Assembly: GCA_002747435.1 (NCBI GenBank)
Contig: PDPH01000057.1
Location: 1-55,859, forward strand
Direction: 5' to 3'
Source: Pseudomonadota bacterium
Lineage (GTDB): Bacteria; Pseudomonadota; Gammaproteobacteria; Thiotrichales; Thiotrichaceae
Length of the DNA: 55,859 bases
Below are positions 25,249 to 34,947 of this stretch, one piece after another. The translations under genes were made by a program, and so were the position numbers. Every line of letters starts with the position of its first letter. The stretch's first letter is position 1. A model generated the notes under the pieces. That model did not search any database. It was not told the DNA's origin and saw only the letters and a list, made by a program, of their open reading frames with translations.

Positions 25249-25743
25249 CTAAGCACCCGCAGGTTGTGGCAGGCGAGCTGGGAACATGCGAGCAATTAGG
25301 CTTGCAGTCGTTCCAGGCCGGTAAACCGCCTCAGGCTTGCGATGCTTATGTGTTAAACTTTCCAACGAAATACCAGAGAGAAAATCGTGAACCTGCTCAT
25401 CTAGAACACTCAACATCTGGTCAACAACAGTTTGTCCAGAATGAATATCGGATTTACGAGCTTCACGTTCTTCTTCATCACTCGTGCTTGATTCAATCGC
25501 TTCCACAATATCTGCAATGGAAATGCGACTTGCGGGCTTGCCGAGACGATAACCACCACCAGGACCACGGATACCTTCAACCAGACCTGCATGGCGCAGT
25601 GCATAAAACAACTGTTCCATGTAAGACAGTGAAATACCTTGTTCTTTAGCCAGGTTACTCAATCTCAACACTTTGCGTTCGTTATGTAATGCCAAGGCTA
25701 TCATCGCCATGACGGCTCGTTGGCTTTGGGTTGTCAGTTTCAT
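25249..25743 (-). CDS. Rrf2/IscR-family regulator lacking all cysteines
   Basis: 164 residues. The N-terminal wHTH closely follows IscR: QGISLSYMEQLFYALRHAGLVEGIRGPGGGYRLGK. In IscR three cysteines and one His in the following loop hold a 2Fe-2S cluster. Here that loop reads SSTSDEEEREARKSDIHSGQ and the entire protein contains no Cys. So it cannot bind the cluster in the IscR manner; it may act like apo-IscR or sense something else. It has an extended C-terminus (YRPGTTASLIARMFPARLP). No isc genes adjoin it. It is divergent from the NhaR-like gene across 110 AT-rich bases, a likely shared operator region. Confidence 0.85.
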   Translation of the reverse strand: MKLTTQSQRAVMAMIALALHNERKVLRLSNLAKEQGISLSYMEQLFYALRHAGLVEGIRGPGGGYRLGKPASRISIADIVEAIESSTSDEEEREARKSDIHSGQTVVDQMLSVLDEQVHDFLSGISLESLTHKHRKPEAVYRPGTTASLIARMFPARLPQPAGA

Positions 25744-25853
25744 CCTTCATCTCCTGAAGTGACTATTAAGCATGGATTTAATATACAAAAGAATTACAAT
25801 AAGAAAAATTCGAATTTTTAATAACTTTATTTCGTTTTTTCCGAAGATCACTC

Positions 25854-26768
25854 ATGCTTAATTACAAACATCTTTACTATATGCGCGAGGTCGCTACTGC
25901 TGGCAGCATCACCCGAGCCAGCGAACGATTGCATCTCACACCACAAACCATTAGCGGCCAAATCAGCCAATTGGAAGAATCACTGGGCTGCCAACTATTT
26001 CACCGCAATGGTCGTACTTTAGAACTCACTGAAGCGGGAGTCGTAGCACTTAAATATGCTGATGAAATTTTTCAATTAGGTGCAGAGCTAGAAGGTATTT
26101 TGCAACACTACCCAAAAAATCGCTTGCAATCTTTCAGAGTCGGCGTATCCGATTTGGTTCCCAAAAGCATAGCCTATCAACTGCTAGAGCCTGCTATGTT
26201 CTTGAATCAGCGTATTCGTATTGTCTGTTCGGAAGGAAAACTAGATGACTTACTCGCCGAATTAGCTGTACACCGTATGGACTTGGTCATTGCAGATAGT
26301 CCTATTCCTAGCAATATGAATATCAAGGGTTTTAGCCATAAACTTGGTAGTAGCTCGATTAGTTTTTTTGCCACAGCCGAGCTATGTGATAGTTTTAAAG
26401 AAGCCTTTCCGCGTTGCTTGGAGGGTACTCCCATGCTCATTCCCAGCGAAGGTGCTGCCATACGCCAGCCATTAATGAACTGGCTACATGAAAACCGCCT
26501 TCACCCAGTCATAGTCGGTGAGTTTGATGACAATGCACTCATGAAGGCCTTCGGCCAAGCCGGAACAGGCATCTTTATGTTGCCCAGCGCACTAGAAAAA
26601 AACTTACAAAAAGAGGGTAAAGCCAAGCTAATTGGACGCGCCAAACAAGTGCGTGAAAGTTTTTACGCTATTTCTATAGAAAAACGCATTAAACACCCTG
26701 CGGTAAAAGCCATTACTGATCACGCTCAAGATTTACTGCGTTCCTCTGAGCAGACGGGGGAAACATGA
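25854..26768 (+). CDS. NhaR-like LysR-family activator
   Basis: 304 residues. The N-terminal wHTH (NYKHLYYMREVATAGSITRASERLHLTPQTISGQI) and the effector domain (FRVGVSDLVPKSIAYQLLEPA, ELAVHRMDLVIADSP, GAAIRQPLMNWL) match NhaR, the regulator of Na+/H+ antiporter nhaA and of adhesin/osmotic genes in E. coli. No antiporter gene is present in this window. Divergent from the Cys-less IscR-like regulator. A short promoter-terminator unit follows its 3' end. Confidence 0.85.
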   Translation: MLNYKHLYYMREVATAGSITRASERLHLTPQTISGQISQLEESLGCQLFHRNGRTLELTEAGVVALKYADEIFQLGAELEGILQHYPKNRLQSFRVGVSDLVPKSIAYQLLEPAMFLNQRIRIVCSEGKLDDLLAELAVHRMDLVIADSPIPSNMNIKGFSHKLGSSSISFFATAELCDSFKEAFPRCLEGTPMLIPSEGAAIRQPLMNWLHENRLHPVIVGEFDDNALMKAFGQAGTGIFMLPSALEKNLQKEGKAKLIGRAKQVRESFYAISIEKRIKHPAVKAITDHAQDLLRSSEQTGET

Positions 26769-26853
26769 AGATTCGGGCATTTTTTATTTTGGCGAAACCG
26801 AGATAGTTTGTAGTCTCTGGAAAAACAGTTTCAGATTTCTTTGCGTTCAGGTA

Positions 26854-26882
26854 TTGTTTATCTAATAAAATTTGCTTATAAT
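26854..26882 (+). promoter_or_regulatory. Near-consensus sigma-70 promoter
   Basis: TTGTTT (26854-26859), 17-bp spacer, perfect TATAAT (26877-26882) in an AT-rich setting. Predicted start near 26889. The only structure downstream within 50 nt is an intrinsic terminator. Confidence 0.65.
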
Positions 26883-26903
26883 GGCGAATATGTAAACAAA
26901 AAG

Positions 26904-26935
26904 AGCGGGTCATTTAGTTGACCCGCTTGTTTTGT
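26904..26935 (+). terminator. Intrinsic terminator close behind a promoter
   Basis: A perfect 9-bp stem AGCGGGTCA (26904-26912) with 26919-26927, 6-nt loop, then TGTTTTGT. Can serve both the NhaR-like gene and the short transcript from the promoter at 26854. A degenerate copy of the same hairpin (shared TTTAGTT loop and CCGCTT) occurs at about 27327-27360. Confidence 0.85.
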
Positions 26936-27451
26936 AAAGGTGACTCAGAACTTCCAAAGAAACAAACCTTTGGATTGGCCAGAAGTAAAAGATACCTTGG
27001 CCGGTTGGCTGAAGATGTAATCCCAGAAACATCTAACAGTCTGTCCCCAAACTCACCCAACAACCAGCTCCCCAATGAATGGCCGGTTGAAAGGGGTACA
27101 CGGGAACAACAACTTCAGCTGACGTCATTCTGAAAGCTTTTAAGCCATTGAGTGTCAGAACGGCGTGAATATTATTTTTTATATTACAGCATCTTCTTGA
27201 CGACAGAACCGCTACCACAAACCCCAATTTTTTCGCAGTTCCTGCTGAAGTTGTTGCCTATTTTAGAAACAAACCACTGAATTGAACCTGAATGGTTAGG
27301 TGACTTTTTAATCAAATCTTTTGCTTAAGGGATCAAATTTAGTTAATCCGCTTATTTTTCAATCACTTCTACCTGAACAAGCTAATAATTATTTGCTAAA
27401 AACCTTCAACACAAGCTAGTTTAGAGAGTCTTTTGCACACAGGATTAAAAA
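26936..27451 (+). other. Gene-poor spacer before the aminotransferase
   Basis: No gene can be supported in these 516 bases. A minus-strand frame 27184-27315 (TTG start, 43 codons, ending CGSGSVVKKML) and a plus-strand frame from GTG 26940 (26 codons, with PLDWPEVKDTLAGWLKM) look protein-like but have no ribosome-binding site and match no family I know. A decayed copy of the terminator at 26904 lies near 27327-27360. The segment may be debris of a lost insertion. Confidence 0.4.
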
Positions 27452-28618
27452 ATGACCATGCAGCAACTTGCTGAGCGCATGAATGCTATTCAGCCTTTTC
27501 ACGTCATGAGCCTGCTGGCACGCGCCAAGCAACTAGAAGCACAAGGAAATAGTATTATACACATGGAAATCGGTGAACCCGACTTTCCTACCCCCGCCCC
27601 TGTTGCAACAGCCGGTATGCGTGCTATTCAGGCAGCTAAAACACAATACACACCAGCCTGCGGCTTACCGGCATTGCGTGAAAAAATCACTGCATGGTAT
27701 CAGCAGCGCTTTCAGGTCAATATTCCTGCTGAACGCATTATAATCACGCCCGGTGCATCGGGTGCTTTGCAATTGGTGCTTGGTGTACTGATTAATCCAG
27801 GTAATGAGATTTTACTCACAGATCCGGGCTATCCCTGCAACCGAAATTTTGTGCGCCTGTTTGAAGGTAAGGCTGTTGAAATACCCGTATCTGCGGCACA
27901 AAACTATCAACCCACTCTCGAAGACATACAGTCATACTGGACTGAGCATACTATTGCAGCTTTATTAGCCTCGCCCGCTAATCCTAGCGGCACGGTGTTA
28001 TCACAGCCACAAATCCAATCCTTCCACCAAGCCATTAGCCAAAAAAATGGCGCACTGATTATAGATGAGATTTATCAGGAACTAATTTACGATCAGACAG
28101 CATTTACTGCGCTCAATGTGGCGGACGATATTTGGATTGTGAATAGTTTTTCCAAATACTTTGGTATGACAGGTTGGCGCATAGGCTGGCTAGTTGCACC
28201 AGAGTATGCACTTGATGCGCTTAATCGTTTGGCACAAAATATTTTTCTATCTCCTTCTACGCCAGGCCAATATGCAGCTTTAGCAGCTTTTGAGGCTGAA
28301 ACACTGGACATCACTGAACAACGACGCGCTGAATTTGCTCAACGGCGCAACTTCTTACTACCTGCTTTGCAAGAGCTTGGCTTTAGTATTACAGCCGAGC
28401 CGCAAGGCGCTTTTTATATTTATGCTGGCTCAGAACGCTTTGGCGAAGACAGTCATCAGCTTAGCTTAACTATGCTAGAACAGGCAGGTGTTGCTTTCAC
28501 ACCGGGCATTGATTTCGGCGCAAACCAATCACGCCAGCATGTACGTTTTGCCTATACCACTAGCATTGAGCAGCTTGAGCAAGCTATAGAGCGTTTAGCA
28601 AAACACTTGCCCAGATAA
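27452..28618 (+). CDS. Class I/II PLP-dependent aminotransferase
   Basis: 388 residues, fold type I. Motifs: HMEIGEPDFPTP (substrate loop), QYTPACGLPALREKI, ITPGASGALQLVL, DPGYPCNRNF, SPANPSGTV (cofactor Asn), IIDEIYQELIY (Asp to pyridine N) and SFSKYFGMTGWRIGW (Schiff-base Lys). The C-terminal arginine that binds the substrate carboxylate is in VRFAYTTS. Group I-gamma, AspC/AlaA-like; amino-acid specificity cannot be read from sequence. Single gene, purM follows after 101 bp. Confidence 0.9.
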   Translation: MTMQQLAERMNAIQPFHVMSLLARAKQLEAQGNSIIHMEIGEPDFPTPAPVATAGMRAIQAAKTQYTPACGLPALREKITAWYQQRFQVNIPAERIIITPGASGALQLVLGVLINPGNEILLTDPGYPCNRNFVRLFEGKAVEIPVSAAQNYQPTLEDIQSYWTEHTIAALLASPANPSGTVLSQPQIQSFHQAISQKNGALIIDEIYQELIYDQTAFTALNVADDIWIVNSFSKYFGMTGWRIGWLVAPEYALDALNRLAQNIFLSPSTPGQYAALAAFEAETLDITEQRRAEFAQRRNFLLPALQELGFSITAEPQGAFYIYAGSERFGEDSHQLSLTMLEQAGVAFTPGIDFGANQSRQHVRFAYTTSIEQLEQAIERLAKHLPR

Positions 28619-28719
28619 TATTCGTATACTATCCGCTTAATTATTTTCATATGAGAAAACAGGCATAGGTCAAAAAGTCATGTTAAAATTAGCCGCTTTC
28701 CGCTTCTGGAACGGATCTA

Positions 28720-29763
28720 ATGGCACAAGGTGATAAACCCCTCAGCTACCGCGATGCGGGGGTAGATATTGATGCAGGCAACGACCTAGTAAAACGCATT
28801 AAGCCTCATGCTCAACGCACCAAACGCCCGGAAATGCTTTCCGGCATTGGTGGATTTGGTGCACTGTTTGCCATTCCCCCTCATTACAAACAGCCGATCT
28901 TAGTATCGGGCAGCGACGGTGTAGGCACTAAACTCAAACTGGCTTTAGAAACAGGCATTTATGACACCATTGGCATTGATCTAGTTGCGATGTGTGTTAA
29001 TGACATTATTGTCAGTGGCGCTGAACCACTCTTTTTCCTCGACTATTATGCGACAGGCAAGTTAGATGTCGATGTCGCTGAAGCAGTCATCAAAGGCATG
29101 GCAGAAGGCTGCACGCAGTCAGGTGCTGCTTTAGCAGGCGGTGAAACAGCCGAAATGCCCGGCATGTATGCCGAGGGTGATTTTGATTTGGCAGGCTTCT
29201 GTGTAGGCGTTGTTGAACGCGAAAAAATACTTGATCATTCCAATGTACATCGTGGCGATAAGCTGATTGCACTGGCCTCTACGGGACCACACGCCAACGG
29301 CTATTCGTTGATTCGCAAAATATTGGAGCGCAGTCAAGCTGACCTGAATACACCTTTTGGCGAGTCTACCTTAGGCAAGACCCTGCTGAAACCTACTCAC
29401 ATTTATGCCAAACTCATTCTAAAATTACTCAAACATCACGCTATTCACGGCATAGCCCATATTACAGGGGGCGGGCTAACTGAAAACCTGCCGCGCGTAT
29501 TGCCTAACTATACGGCTGCTGAAATTGACTTAAACAGTTGGAAAATGCCACCGATTTTTAAATGGCTACAAGAACAAGGTCACATTGACGATGCTGAAAT
29601 GCTGCGTACATTCAACTGTGGTGTGGGTATGGTATTAGTTGTGCCGGAAAAACACCACGAAGATATGCTCACTGCTTGCCGCTTAGAACATTTACCTGCT
29701 TGGGTGATGGGCGAAATCGTGACAAGCGACGATGAAGAAGCCGTTGTACGCTATGCCAGTTAA
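28720..29763 (+). CDS. purM: Phosphoribosylformylglycinamidine cyclo-ligase
   Basis: 347 residues. AIR synthetase: ATP-dependent ring closure of FGAM, step five of purine synthesis. It has the signatures [79 protein letters not shown] and [13 protein letters not shown]. The stop codon overlaps the start of purN, the common gammaproteobacterial purMN operon. No PurR box was recognised upstream. Confidence 0.97.
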   Translation: MAQGDKPLSYRDAGVDIDAGNDLVKRIKPHAQRTKRPEMLSGIGGFGALFAIPPHYKQPILVSGSDGVGTKLKLALETGIYDTIGIDLVAMCVNDIIVSGAEPLFFLDYYATGKLDVDVAEAVIKGMAEGCTQSGAALAGGETAEMPGMYAEGDFDLAGFCVGVVEREKILDHSNVHRGDKLIALASTGPHANGYSLIRKILERSQADLNTPFGESTLGKTLLKPTHIYAKLILKLLKHHAIHGIAHITGGGLTENLPRVLPNYTAAEIDLNSWKMPPIFKWLQEQGHIDDAEMLRTFNCGVGMVLVVPEKHHEDMLTACRLEHLPAWVMGEIVTSDDEEAVVRYAS

Positions 29764-30412
29764 GAACAAACGCATTGTCGTACTGATTTCTGGTAGCGGC
29801 AGCAATCTACAATCTATTATCGATGCCTGCCAAACGGGGCAAATTCAAGGCAAAATTGTGGCGGTTATCAGCAACCGCCCTAATGCCTATGGCTTAGAAC
29901 GAGCACAACAAGCTGGCATTCAGGTCATGGTGATTGATCATAAGCACTATGAGGAGCGCGACAGCTTTGACCACGCCTTGCAAAGTTATATTGACGAGCA
30001 ACAAGCCGACTTGGTGGTACTCGCTGGCTTTATGCGCATACTGACCGAAAATTTTGTACAGCATTACCACGGCAAAATGTTGAATATTCATCCTTCATTA
30101 TTACCCGCTTACAAGGGAACACATACCCACCAGCGCGTCTTGGATGACGGCGGCACAAAGCATGGGGCTAGTGTGCATTTTGTCACCCCCGAACTGGATG
30201 GCGGGCCAGTCGTTTTACAAGCCAGCGTACCCATATTAACCGACGATACGGCGGAAACTCTGGCAAAACGAGTCTTACAGCAAGAGCATCAGATTTACCC
30301 TAAAGTAGTGGAATGGTTTTGTGCGGAACGTTTGGTCTTGCGGGATGGTTTGCCTCATTTGGATGGAAAAATTCTTAGAAGGCCAGATTACTATTCCCAA
30401 AGACATTCGTAG
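29753..30412 (+). CDS. purN: Phosphoribosylglycinamide formyltransferase
   Basis: 219 residues from ATG 29753, overlapping purM by 11 bp; an earlier in-frame ATG at 29732 is deep within purM and unlikely. It transfers a formyl group from 10-formyl-THF to GAR (step three of purine synthesis). Motifs: [13 protein letters not shown] (phosphate loop), [19 protein letters not shown] and the catalytic [12 protein letters not shown] with the downstream Asp in TPELDGGPV. The final ~17 codons (after LDGKIL) overlap the AbrB-like remnant in another frame, so the normal C-terminus may have been replaced. Confidence 0.95.
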   Translation: MPVKNKRIVVLISGSGSNLQSIIDACQTGQIQGKIVAVISNRPNAYGLERAQQAGIQVMVIDHKHYEERDSFDHALQSYIDEQQADLVVLAGFMRILTENFVQHYHGKMLNIHPSLLPAYKGTHTHQRVLDDGGTKHGASVHFVTPELDGGPVVLQASVPILTDDTAETLAKRVLQQEHQIYPKVVEWFCAERLVLRDGLPHLDGKILRRPDYYSQRHS

Positions 30413-30578
30413 TCGTTTTAATTTACAAGTTGGCGATCGGCTGGAGTTTATTTGGGTTGGTGAGGAATTGCGCGTTCGTCCCGTTTAGCGCAAATTAGAT
30501 GAGATATTTGGAAAGTATCATAAAGCGAAGCAAAAACCTGTCAGCGTTGAAGAAATGAACGCTGTCATTACTGATTAG
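30363..30578 (+). pseudogene. AbrB/SpoVT antitoxin remnant overlapping purN
   Basis: From ATG 30363 the frame reads [20 protein letters not shown], continuing through LQVGDRLEFIWVGEELRVRPV to TAG at 30486, then without shift RKLDEIFGKYHKAKQKPVSV and EEMNAVITD to TAG 30576. The first part is a swapped-hairpin AbrB domain ([16 protein letters not shown]); the second is a typical antitoxin tail that would wrap a PIN-type toxin. A single in-frame stop separates them. No toxin gene follows. The start lies inside purN in another frame. Either a broken antitoxin or a 41-residue DNA-binding domain alone. Confidence 0.75.
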
Positions 30579-30593
30579 CTCAAGCACTGACAA

Positions 30594-30624
30594 AAAAGGC
30601 TGCGTTATGCAGCCTTTTCTATTA
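30594..30624 (+). terminator. Intrinsic terminator between purN and doxX
   Basis: A 10-bp perfect stem AAAAGGCTGC (30594-30603) with 30609-30618 and a 5-nt loop, T-rich on the plus strand and A/T-flanked on both sides. It can act in both directions between these convergent genes. Confidence 0.85.
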
Positions 30625-30655
30625 CAACAGCTATTGCTTATTCAGCATTAGTCCA

Positions 30656-31288
30656 TTAAGCGCGTCTTTGTAATTCTGGCTCATTGGTTGCGTCAATTTC
30701 AAAAGGATCATGCTCATCGGACAGGCTATGAGCACTCTTGGGGACGAAATGACGGTAGATATACCAATCTAAACTGAACCAACGTCCTGCTCCCATAAAG
30801 AACAAAGCCAGCAAGAAAACAAAATAAACCAAGTACAATGTAAAAGAGCCTTGTTGCACAGTAGTATAACCATACTGCATCAATAACTGCTTCATGGTAG
30901 CCAACAGGGAAGCATCTCCCAAAGACAACGAGCCTAATACAACGATAACAAACATCAGAGCCAATGCAACCCAACGCGCTGCAAAACCCAGAATCAGTAG
31001 AAAGGCACCCACCATTTCAATACTGCCTACCAACAATGTCAATGTTTCAGTGCCCACCACACCTGAAACTACTGAGCCAGTCAAAGCAGCAGCATTCGCT
31101 TGTACCGTTTCATAATTCACCCAAGTACTTGTATTCCACCAAGCTGAATCAGCGGCGGTCAGAAAGCCCAAGCGCTGTGAGCCTGAGACCCACAAAACGG
31201 GAGCCATTAACAAACGAATAGCTAGTGGCGCCAAGAAGTCAAAAACTCTTAACCATCCGAAACTAAAAAATCCAACAAGAAACTTCAT
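30656..31288 (-). CDS. DoxX family membrane protein
   Basis: 210 residues with four hydrophobic segments: ~15-35 (FLAPLAIRLLMAPVLWVSG), ~78-105 (LLVGSIEMVGAFLLILGFAARWVALAL), ~107-120, and ~150-170 (LYLVYFVFLLALFFMGAGRWFSLD). The first helix (IRLLMAPVLWVSGSQRLG) and the final GAGRWFSLDWYIYR are DoxX signatures. DoxX-like proteins are associated with thiosulfate:quinone oxidoreductase in Acidianus and with respiratory or redox membrane complexes elsewhere; the role here is not established. A charged ~30-residue C-terminal tail follows. Monocistronic. Confidence 0.85.
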   Translation of the reverse strand: MKFLVGFFSFGWLRVFDFLAPLAIRLLMAPVLWVSGSQRLGFLTAADSAWWNTSTWVNYETVQANAAALTGSVVSGVVGTETLTLLVGSIEMVGAFLLILGFAARWVALALMFVIVVLGSLSLGDASLLATMKQLLMQYGYTTVQQGSFTLYLVYFVFLLALFFMGAGRWFSLDWYIYRHFVPKSAHSLSDEHDPFEIDATNEPELQRRA

Positions 31289-31450
31289 GACAACTCCTAA
31301 ACATTATAATGTGGTAAAAAACGACATAACTTATGGTGGTTGCGGAATCAAACCCGGTCTTGTTTCAAGCATGAAATTATATACACTTTGCCTAGCATCT
31401 GTCTCAAAGAATACTATCTACTTAATCTGACTTAATATTTAGTTCGATTT

Positions 31451-33361
31451 TTAAGCTGTACTCACTGATACCAAGGAAGAACGCAGACGCAAAATGGGCA
31501 GTTCAGCTTGACGCTGCTGAATTTGCTGAATCAGACTATCCGCATCCAAACCACAGTCCACTAGCTGCTGTTCACGCAAGCCATGTTCAATATAGCGATC
31601 AGGAATCCCTAAATTCATTACAGGTACACTGTATTCCTCGGCTTGCAGAAATTCATTCACTGCACTCCCGGCACCACCTTGCACAGCATTATCTTCCAGC
31701 GTAATTAATAAACCATGCGTCATCGCTAACTCGCGCAGTATGACTTCATCCAGAGGCTTAACAAAACGCATATTCACCAAAGTAGCATCCAGCGCATCGG
31801 CAACTTCCTGAGCCTCACCCAGTAATGAGCCAAACAATAAAATTGCCGTACCTGAGTGTCCCTCACGTACAATCTCAGCGCGGCCAATTTCCAGTGCTCG
31901 CATTGCTGTCTCCGGCATCATACCAATGCCTTTGCCACGCGGATAACGTACCGCAGCCGGACCATTATACTGGAAGGCTGTATACAACATCTGGCGGCAT
32001 TCATCCTCATGAGCTGGTGCCATAACCACCATATTGGGAATACAACGCAAATAGGACAAGTCATAATTACCAGAATGCGTTGGCCCATCGGCACCCACTA
32101 AGCCTGCACGATCAATAGCAAACACGACCGGCAAATTCTGAATGGCCACATCATGAATCAATTGATCATAAGCACGTTGCAAAAAGGTAGAGTAAATCGC
32201 AACCACCGGCTTCAAACCTTCGCAAGCCATTCCTGCTGCCAAGGTTACTGCATGCTGTTCAGCAATCCCGACATCAAAATAACGCTCGGGATAGGCTTCA
32301 GAAAACTTGACCAATCCCGAACCTTCACACATGGCGGGCGTAATACCTACCAACTGCTCATCCTGAGCGGCCATATCACATAACCATTGGCTAAAAACTT
32401 CAGTATAGGTAGGAGTAGATGATTTTTTACTGGAAACCAAACCCGTTTTCAGATTAAAGGGCGAAACACCATGATACCTGCAAGGATCATCTTCCGCAGG
32501 CTCATAGCCTTTGCCCTTTTGGGTGATTACATGTAATAAACGCGGCCCTTTAATCTGCTTAAGATTTTGTAAAACATCGACCATTTCATGCACATTATGG
32601 CCATCAATAGGGCCAAAATACTTAAAGCCCATTTCCTCAAACAAAGTACCGGGTAGCACCATACCCTTCATATGCTCTTCAGTCAGCTTGAGCAGCTTAG
32701 ACAGTGACTTACTGCTGGATAAAACTTTTTTGCCACTCTCACGCATACTGGAATACATACGCCCAGACAATAAGCGTGTCAGATAACGTCGCAAAGCCCC
32801 TACATTCGGCGAAATAGACATTTCATTGTCATTCAGCACAACCAATAAATCAGCATCCAAATCCCCAGCATGATTCAGTGCTTCATAAGCCATACCCGCT
32901 GTCATAGCGCCATCGCCAATGACAGCTATGGCTTGGTAATTTTCATGTTTATGACGCGCGGCTAACGCCATACCCAAGGCTGCACTGATCGAGGTGCTTG
33001 AATGTCCAACACCAAAAGTGTCATAAACACTCTCACAACGTTTAGGAAAACCCGCCAAACCATTCGCCTGACGAATCGTCGCCATGCGGTCACGGCGTCC
33101 AGTGAGAATTTTATGGGCGTAAGCTTGATGGCCTACATCCCAGACTAAGCGATCTATAGGTGTATTAAAAACATAATGCAAGGCAACCGTCAGTTCGACA
33201 GTTCCCAAATTAGAAGAAAAATGCCCGCCACCTGTAGAGACTGTATTCAGCAAAAAATCACGAATTTCTTGGCATAGATCCGGCAATTGTTCCGTCTGCA
33301 AAACCCGCAAATCCTGTGGGGATTGAATTGTTTCGAGCAATTGCTCAAGCTTTTCACTCAT
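31451..33361 (-). CDS. dxs: 1-deoxy-D-xylulose-5-phosphate synthase
   Basis: 636 residues from ATG 33361 ([14 protein letters not shown] upstream); a longer frame to 33448 would overlap ispA and is rejected. Thiamine-diphosphate enzyme that condenses pyruvate and glyceraldehyde-3-phosphate, the entry and main flux-control step of the MEP pathway. Motifs: [43 protein letters not shown], the ThDP motif [15 protein letters not shown] to [12 protein letters not shown], and [15 protein letters not shown]. Third gene of xseB-ispA-dxs. Confidence 0.97.
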   Translation of the reverse strand: MSEKLEQLLETIQSPQDLRVLQTEQLPDLCQEIRDFLLNTVSTGGGHFSSNLGTVELTVALHYVFNTPIDRLVWDVGHQAYAHKILTGRRDRMATIRQANGLAGFPKRCESVYDTFGVGHSSTSISAALGMALAARHKHENYQAIAVIGDGAMTAGMAYEALNHAGDLDADLLVVLNDNEMSISPNVGALRRYLTRLLSGRMYSSMRESGKKVLSSSKSLSKLLKLTEEHMKGMVLPGTLFEEMGFKYFGPIDGHNVHEMVDVLQNLKQIKGPRLLHVITQKGKGYEPAEDDPCRYHGVSPFNLKTGLVSSKKSSTPTYTEVFSQWLCDMAAQDEQLVGITPAMCEGSGLVKFSEAYPERYFDVGIAEQHAVTLAAGMACEGLKPVVAIYSTFLQRAYDQLIHDVAIQNLPVVFAIDRAGLVGADGPTHSGNYDLSYLRCIPNMVVMAPAHEDECRQMLYTAFQYNGPAAVRYPRGKGIGMMPETAMRALEIGRAEIVREGHSGTAILLFGSLLGEAQEVADALDATLVNMRFVKPLDEVILRELAMTHGLLITLEDNAVQGGAGSAVNEFLQAEEYSVPVMNLGIPDRYIEHGLREQQLVDCGLDADSLIQQIQQRQAELPILRLRSSLVSVSTA

Positions 33362-33416
33362 TGGATTGACCTCTGTAAGCCCGAAAATCACATGGAACAA
33401 CCAGCGTAAGACACTG

Positions 33417-34310
33417 CTAATGCAGTCGCTTGACGGTGAACTCTGCAACTTCCTGCAATAAAGGGGCTTCCAGCCCTGCTAGCGAGCGCATCGCTTCGCT
33501 ATATAATAGTTGCAACCGTTCCTTGGCTGCTTTGATACCAATAATAGATGGATAAGTAGGTTTGTTAGCAGCAGCGTCAGCACCATGGGTTTTACCCAAG
33601 GTTGCTGTGTCGCTTTCCACATCAAGAATATCGTCTTGTACCTGAAAAGCTAGGCCAATACATTTGGCAAAATGATCCAGTCTGTGCAATAAGCACTCAT
33701 CCACCGAATGAGCACAGTGCGCTGCCAACAAAACACTGGCACGAATCAGTGCGCCGGTTTTGTGGATATGCATATTTTCCAGCTCCACCTCATTCAGCTC
33801 ACACCCAACGACAGCAAGATCAATCGCTTGACCACCGACCATACCCCTTGAACCGGAAGCTTGTGCCAAGGTATCCAACATACACAAGCGCTGTGACGCC
33901 GTTAGTGCTGCAACAGGTTCAGCGGCCAGAAGCTGAAAAGCTAGGGCTTGCAAAGCATCACCTGCCAAAATAGCTGTGGCTTCATCGAAAGCGCGATGGC
34001 AAGTCGGCTGACCGCGCCGCAAAGCATCATCATCCATCGCAGGTAAATCATCGTGAACGAGTGAATAAGCATGAATCAGTTCTACGGCTGCGGCAGGTAT
34101 ATCCAATCTATCTTGAGTAACACCCAAAGCCTGACCTGTCGCATACACCAAGAGAGGGCGCATACGCTTGCCTCCCCCTAACACCGCATAGCGCATGGCA
34201 GCATGCAAGCGCTGAGGCAACACCGTGTCCATTGGCAGTACACGCTCCAAAACCGCTTCAATACGAGTTCGATAATCTTGGAGTTCCGCACTAAATGGCC
34301 ACATATTCAT
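33417..34310 (-). CDS. ispA: Farnesyl diphosphate synthase (short-chain prenyltransferase)
   Basis: 297 residues. It extends DMAPP/GPP with IPP to farnesyl diphosphate. The first aspartate-rich motif is DDLPAMDDD (D87 to D95, with the two-residue insertion typical of bacterial type II FPPS), the second is DDILD (D226-D230). [10 protein letters not shown] and GGQAIDL are also present. The ATG overlaps the xseB stop by 4 bp; dxs follows after 55 bp. The xseB-ispA-dxs order is the classic gammaproteobacterial operon. Confidence 0.96.
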   Translation of the reverse strand: MNMWPFSAELQDYRTRIEAVLERVLPMDTVLPQRLHAAMRYAVLGGGKRMRPLLVYATGQALGVTQDRLDIPAAAVELIHAYSLVHDDLPAMDDDALRRGQPTCHRAFDEATAILAGDALQALAFQLLAAEPVAALTASQRLCMLDTLAQASGSRGMVGGQAIDLAVVGCELNEVELENMHIHKTGALIRASVLLAAHCAHSVDECLLHRLDHFAKCIGLAFQVQDDILDVESDTATLGKTHGADAAANKPTYPSIIGIKAAKERLQLLYSEAMRSLAGLEAPLLQEVAEFTVKRLH

Positions 34311-34549
34311 GCAAGATTATCCTGAGGTGGTAAAGCTTGCTCTTCACCATTGGCATTTAAAACAGCAACACGTTGTTCCGCAACTTTCAACCTATCCTGA
34401 CACAAGCGTGTCAATTGCACACCTCGCTCAAATTCTTGCAAGGCTGTCTCCAAAGGCAAATCACCGCTTTCCATAAGTTGCACTAAAGTTTCTAACTCGT
34501 GCAGAGCCGTTTCAAAATCAGGTTGGGACGCGGTTTTACTGTCTGTCAT
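34307..34549 (-). CDS. xseB: Exodeoxyribonuclease VII small subunit
   Basis: 80 residues, the usual length. Pattern DFETALHELETLVQLMESGDLPLE, continuing ALQEFERGVQL with CQDRL, is the XseB coiled-coil signature. With XseA (not in the window) it forms the ATP-independent single-strand exonuclease VII. First gene of xseB-ispA-dxs; its TGA overlaps the ispA ATG. Confidence 0.95.
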   Translation of the reverse strand: MTDSKTASQPDFETALHELETLVQLMESGDLPLETALQEFERGVQLTRLCQDRLKVAEQRVAVLNANGEEQALPPQDNLA

Positions 34550-34608
34550 GGGGTATGGTTATCAACTTATAACGATCAAGCAATCTAATCTTTGATCTGG
34601 GCTAGTCT

Positions 34609-34929
34609 TCACTCAGTCATCTGTTCAGGGCGAATGGCTTTATAGCGCTCCATTTGCTCCGCCGTAGCTTCGGTCTGGTAACACTGCTTATACTCATCAT
34701 AAGGCATACCATAAATGATTTCACGTGCTTGGTCATAATCCAGCTCCACACCATGCCCACTAGCAGCACCTTTATACCATTTCGCCATACAGTTACGACA
34801 AAAACCAGCCAGTATCATTAAATCAATATTTTGCACATCGCTACGCTTTTGAAAATGCTCCACTAGCTTACGCCAAGCAGCAGCTTCAACTTCAAGACGG
34901 GTTTGTTCATCCATTATTTGCTCACCCAT
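34609..34929 (-). CDS. DUF1244 family protein
   Basis: 106 residues. Conserved DUF1244 core: AAAWRKLVEHFQKRSDVQNI, DLMILAGFCRNCMAKWY and IYGMPYDEYKQCYQTEAT. The CRNC pair is conserved in the family and could bind metal. A small helical cytoplasmic protein widespread in proteobacteria with no established function. Two possible starts (ATG 34929 and 34914). It is 18 bp downstream of zapD, probably cotranscribed with coaE-zapD. Confidence 0.88.
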   Translation of the reverse strand: MGEQIMDEQTRLEVEAAAWRKLVEHFQKRSDVQNIDLMILAGFCRNCMAKWYKGAASGHGVELDYDQAREIIYGMPYDEYKQCYQTEATAEQMERYKAIRPEQMTE

Positions 34930-34947
34930 TAATCGTTTTCCTCCAGC

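Noticed and set aside
26918..27133. 71-codon plus-strand frame in the gap after the NhaR-like gene
   Set aside because: It starts within the terminator stem region, has no ribosome-binding site and no recognisable motif.
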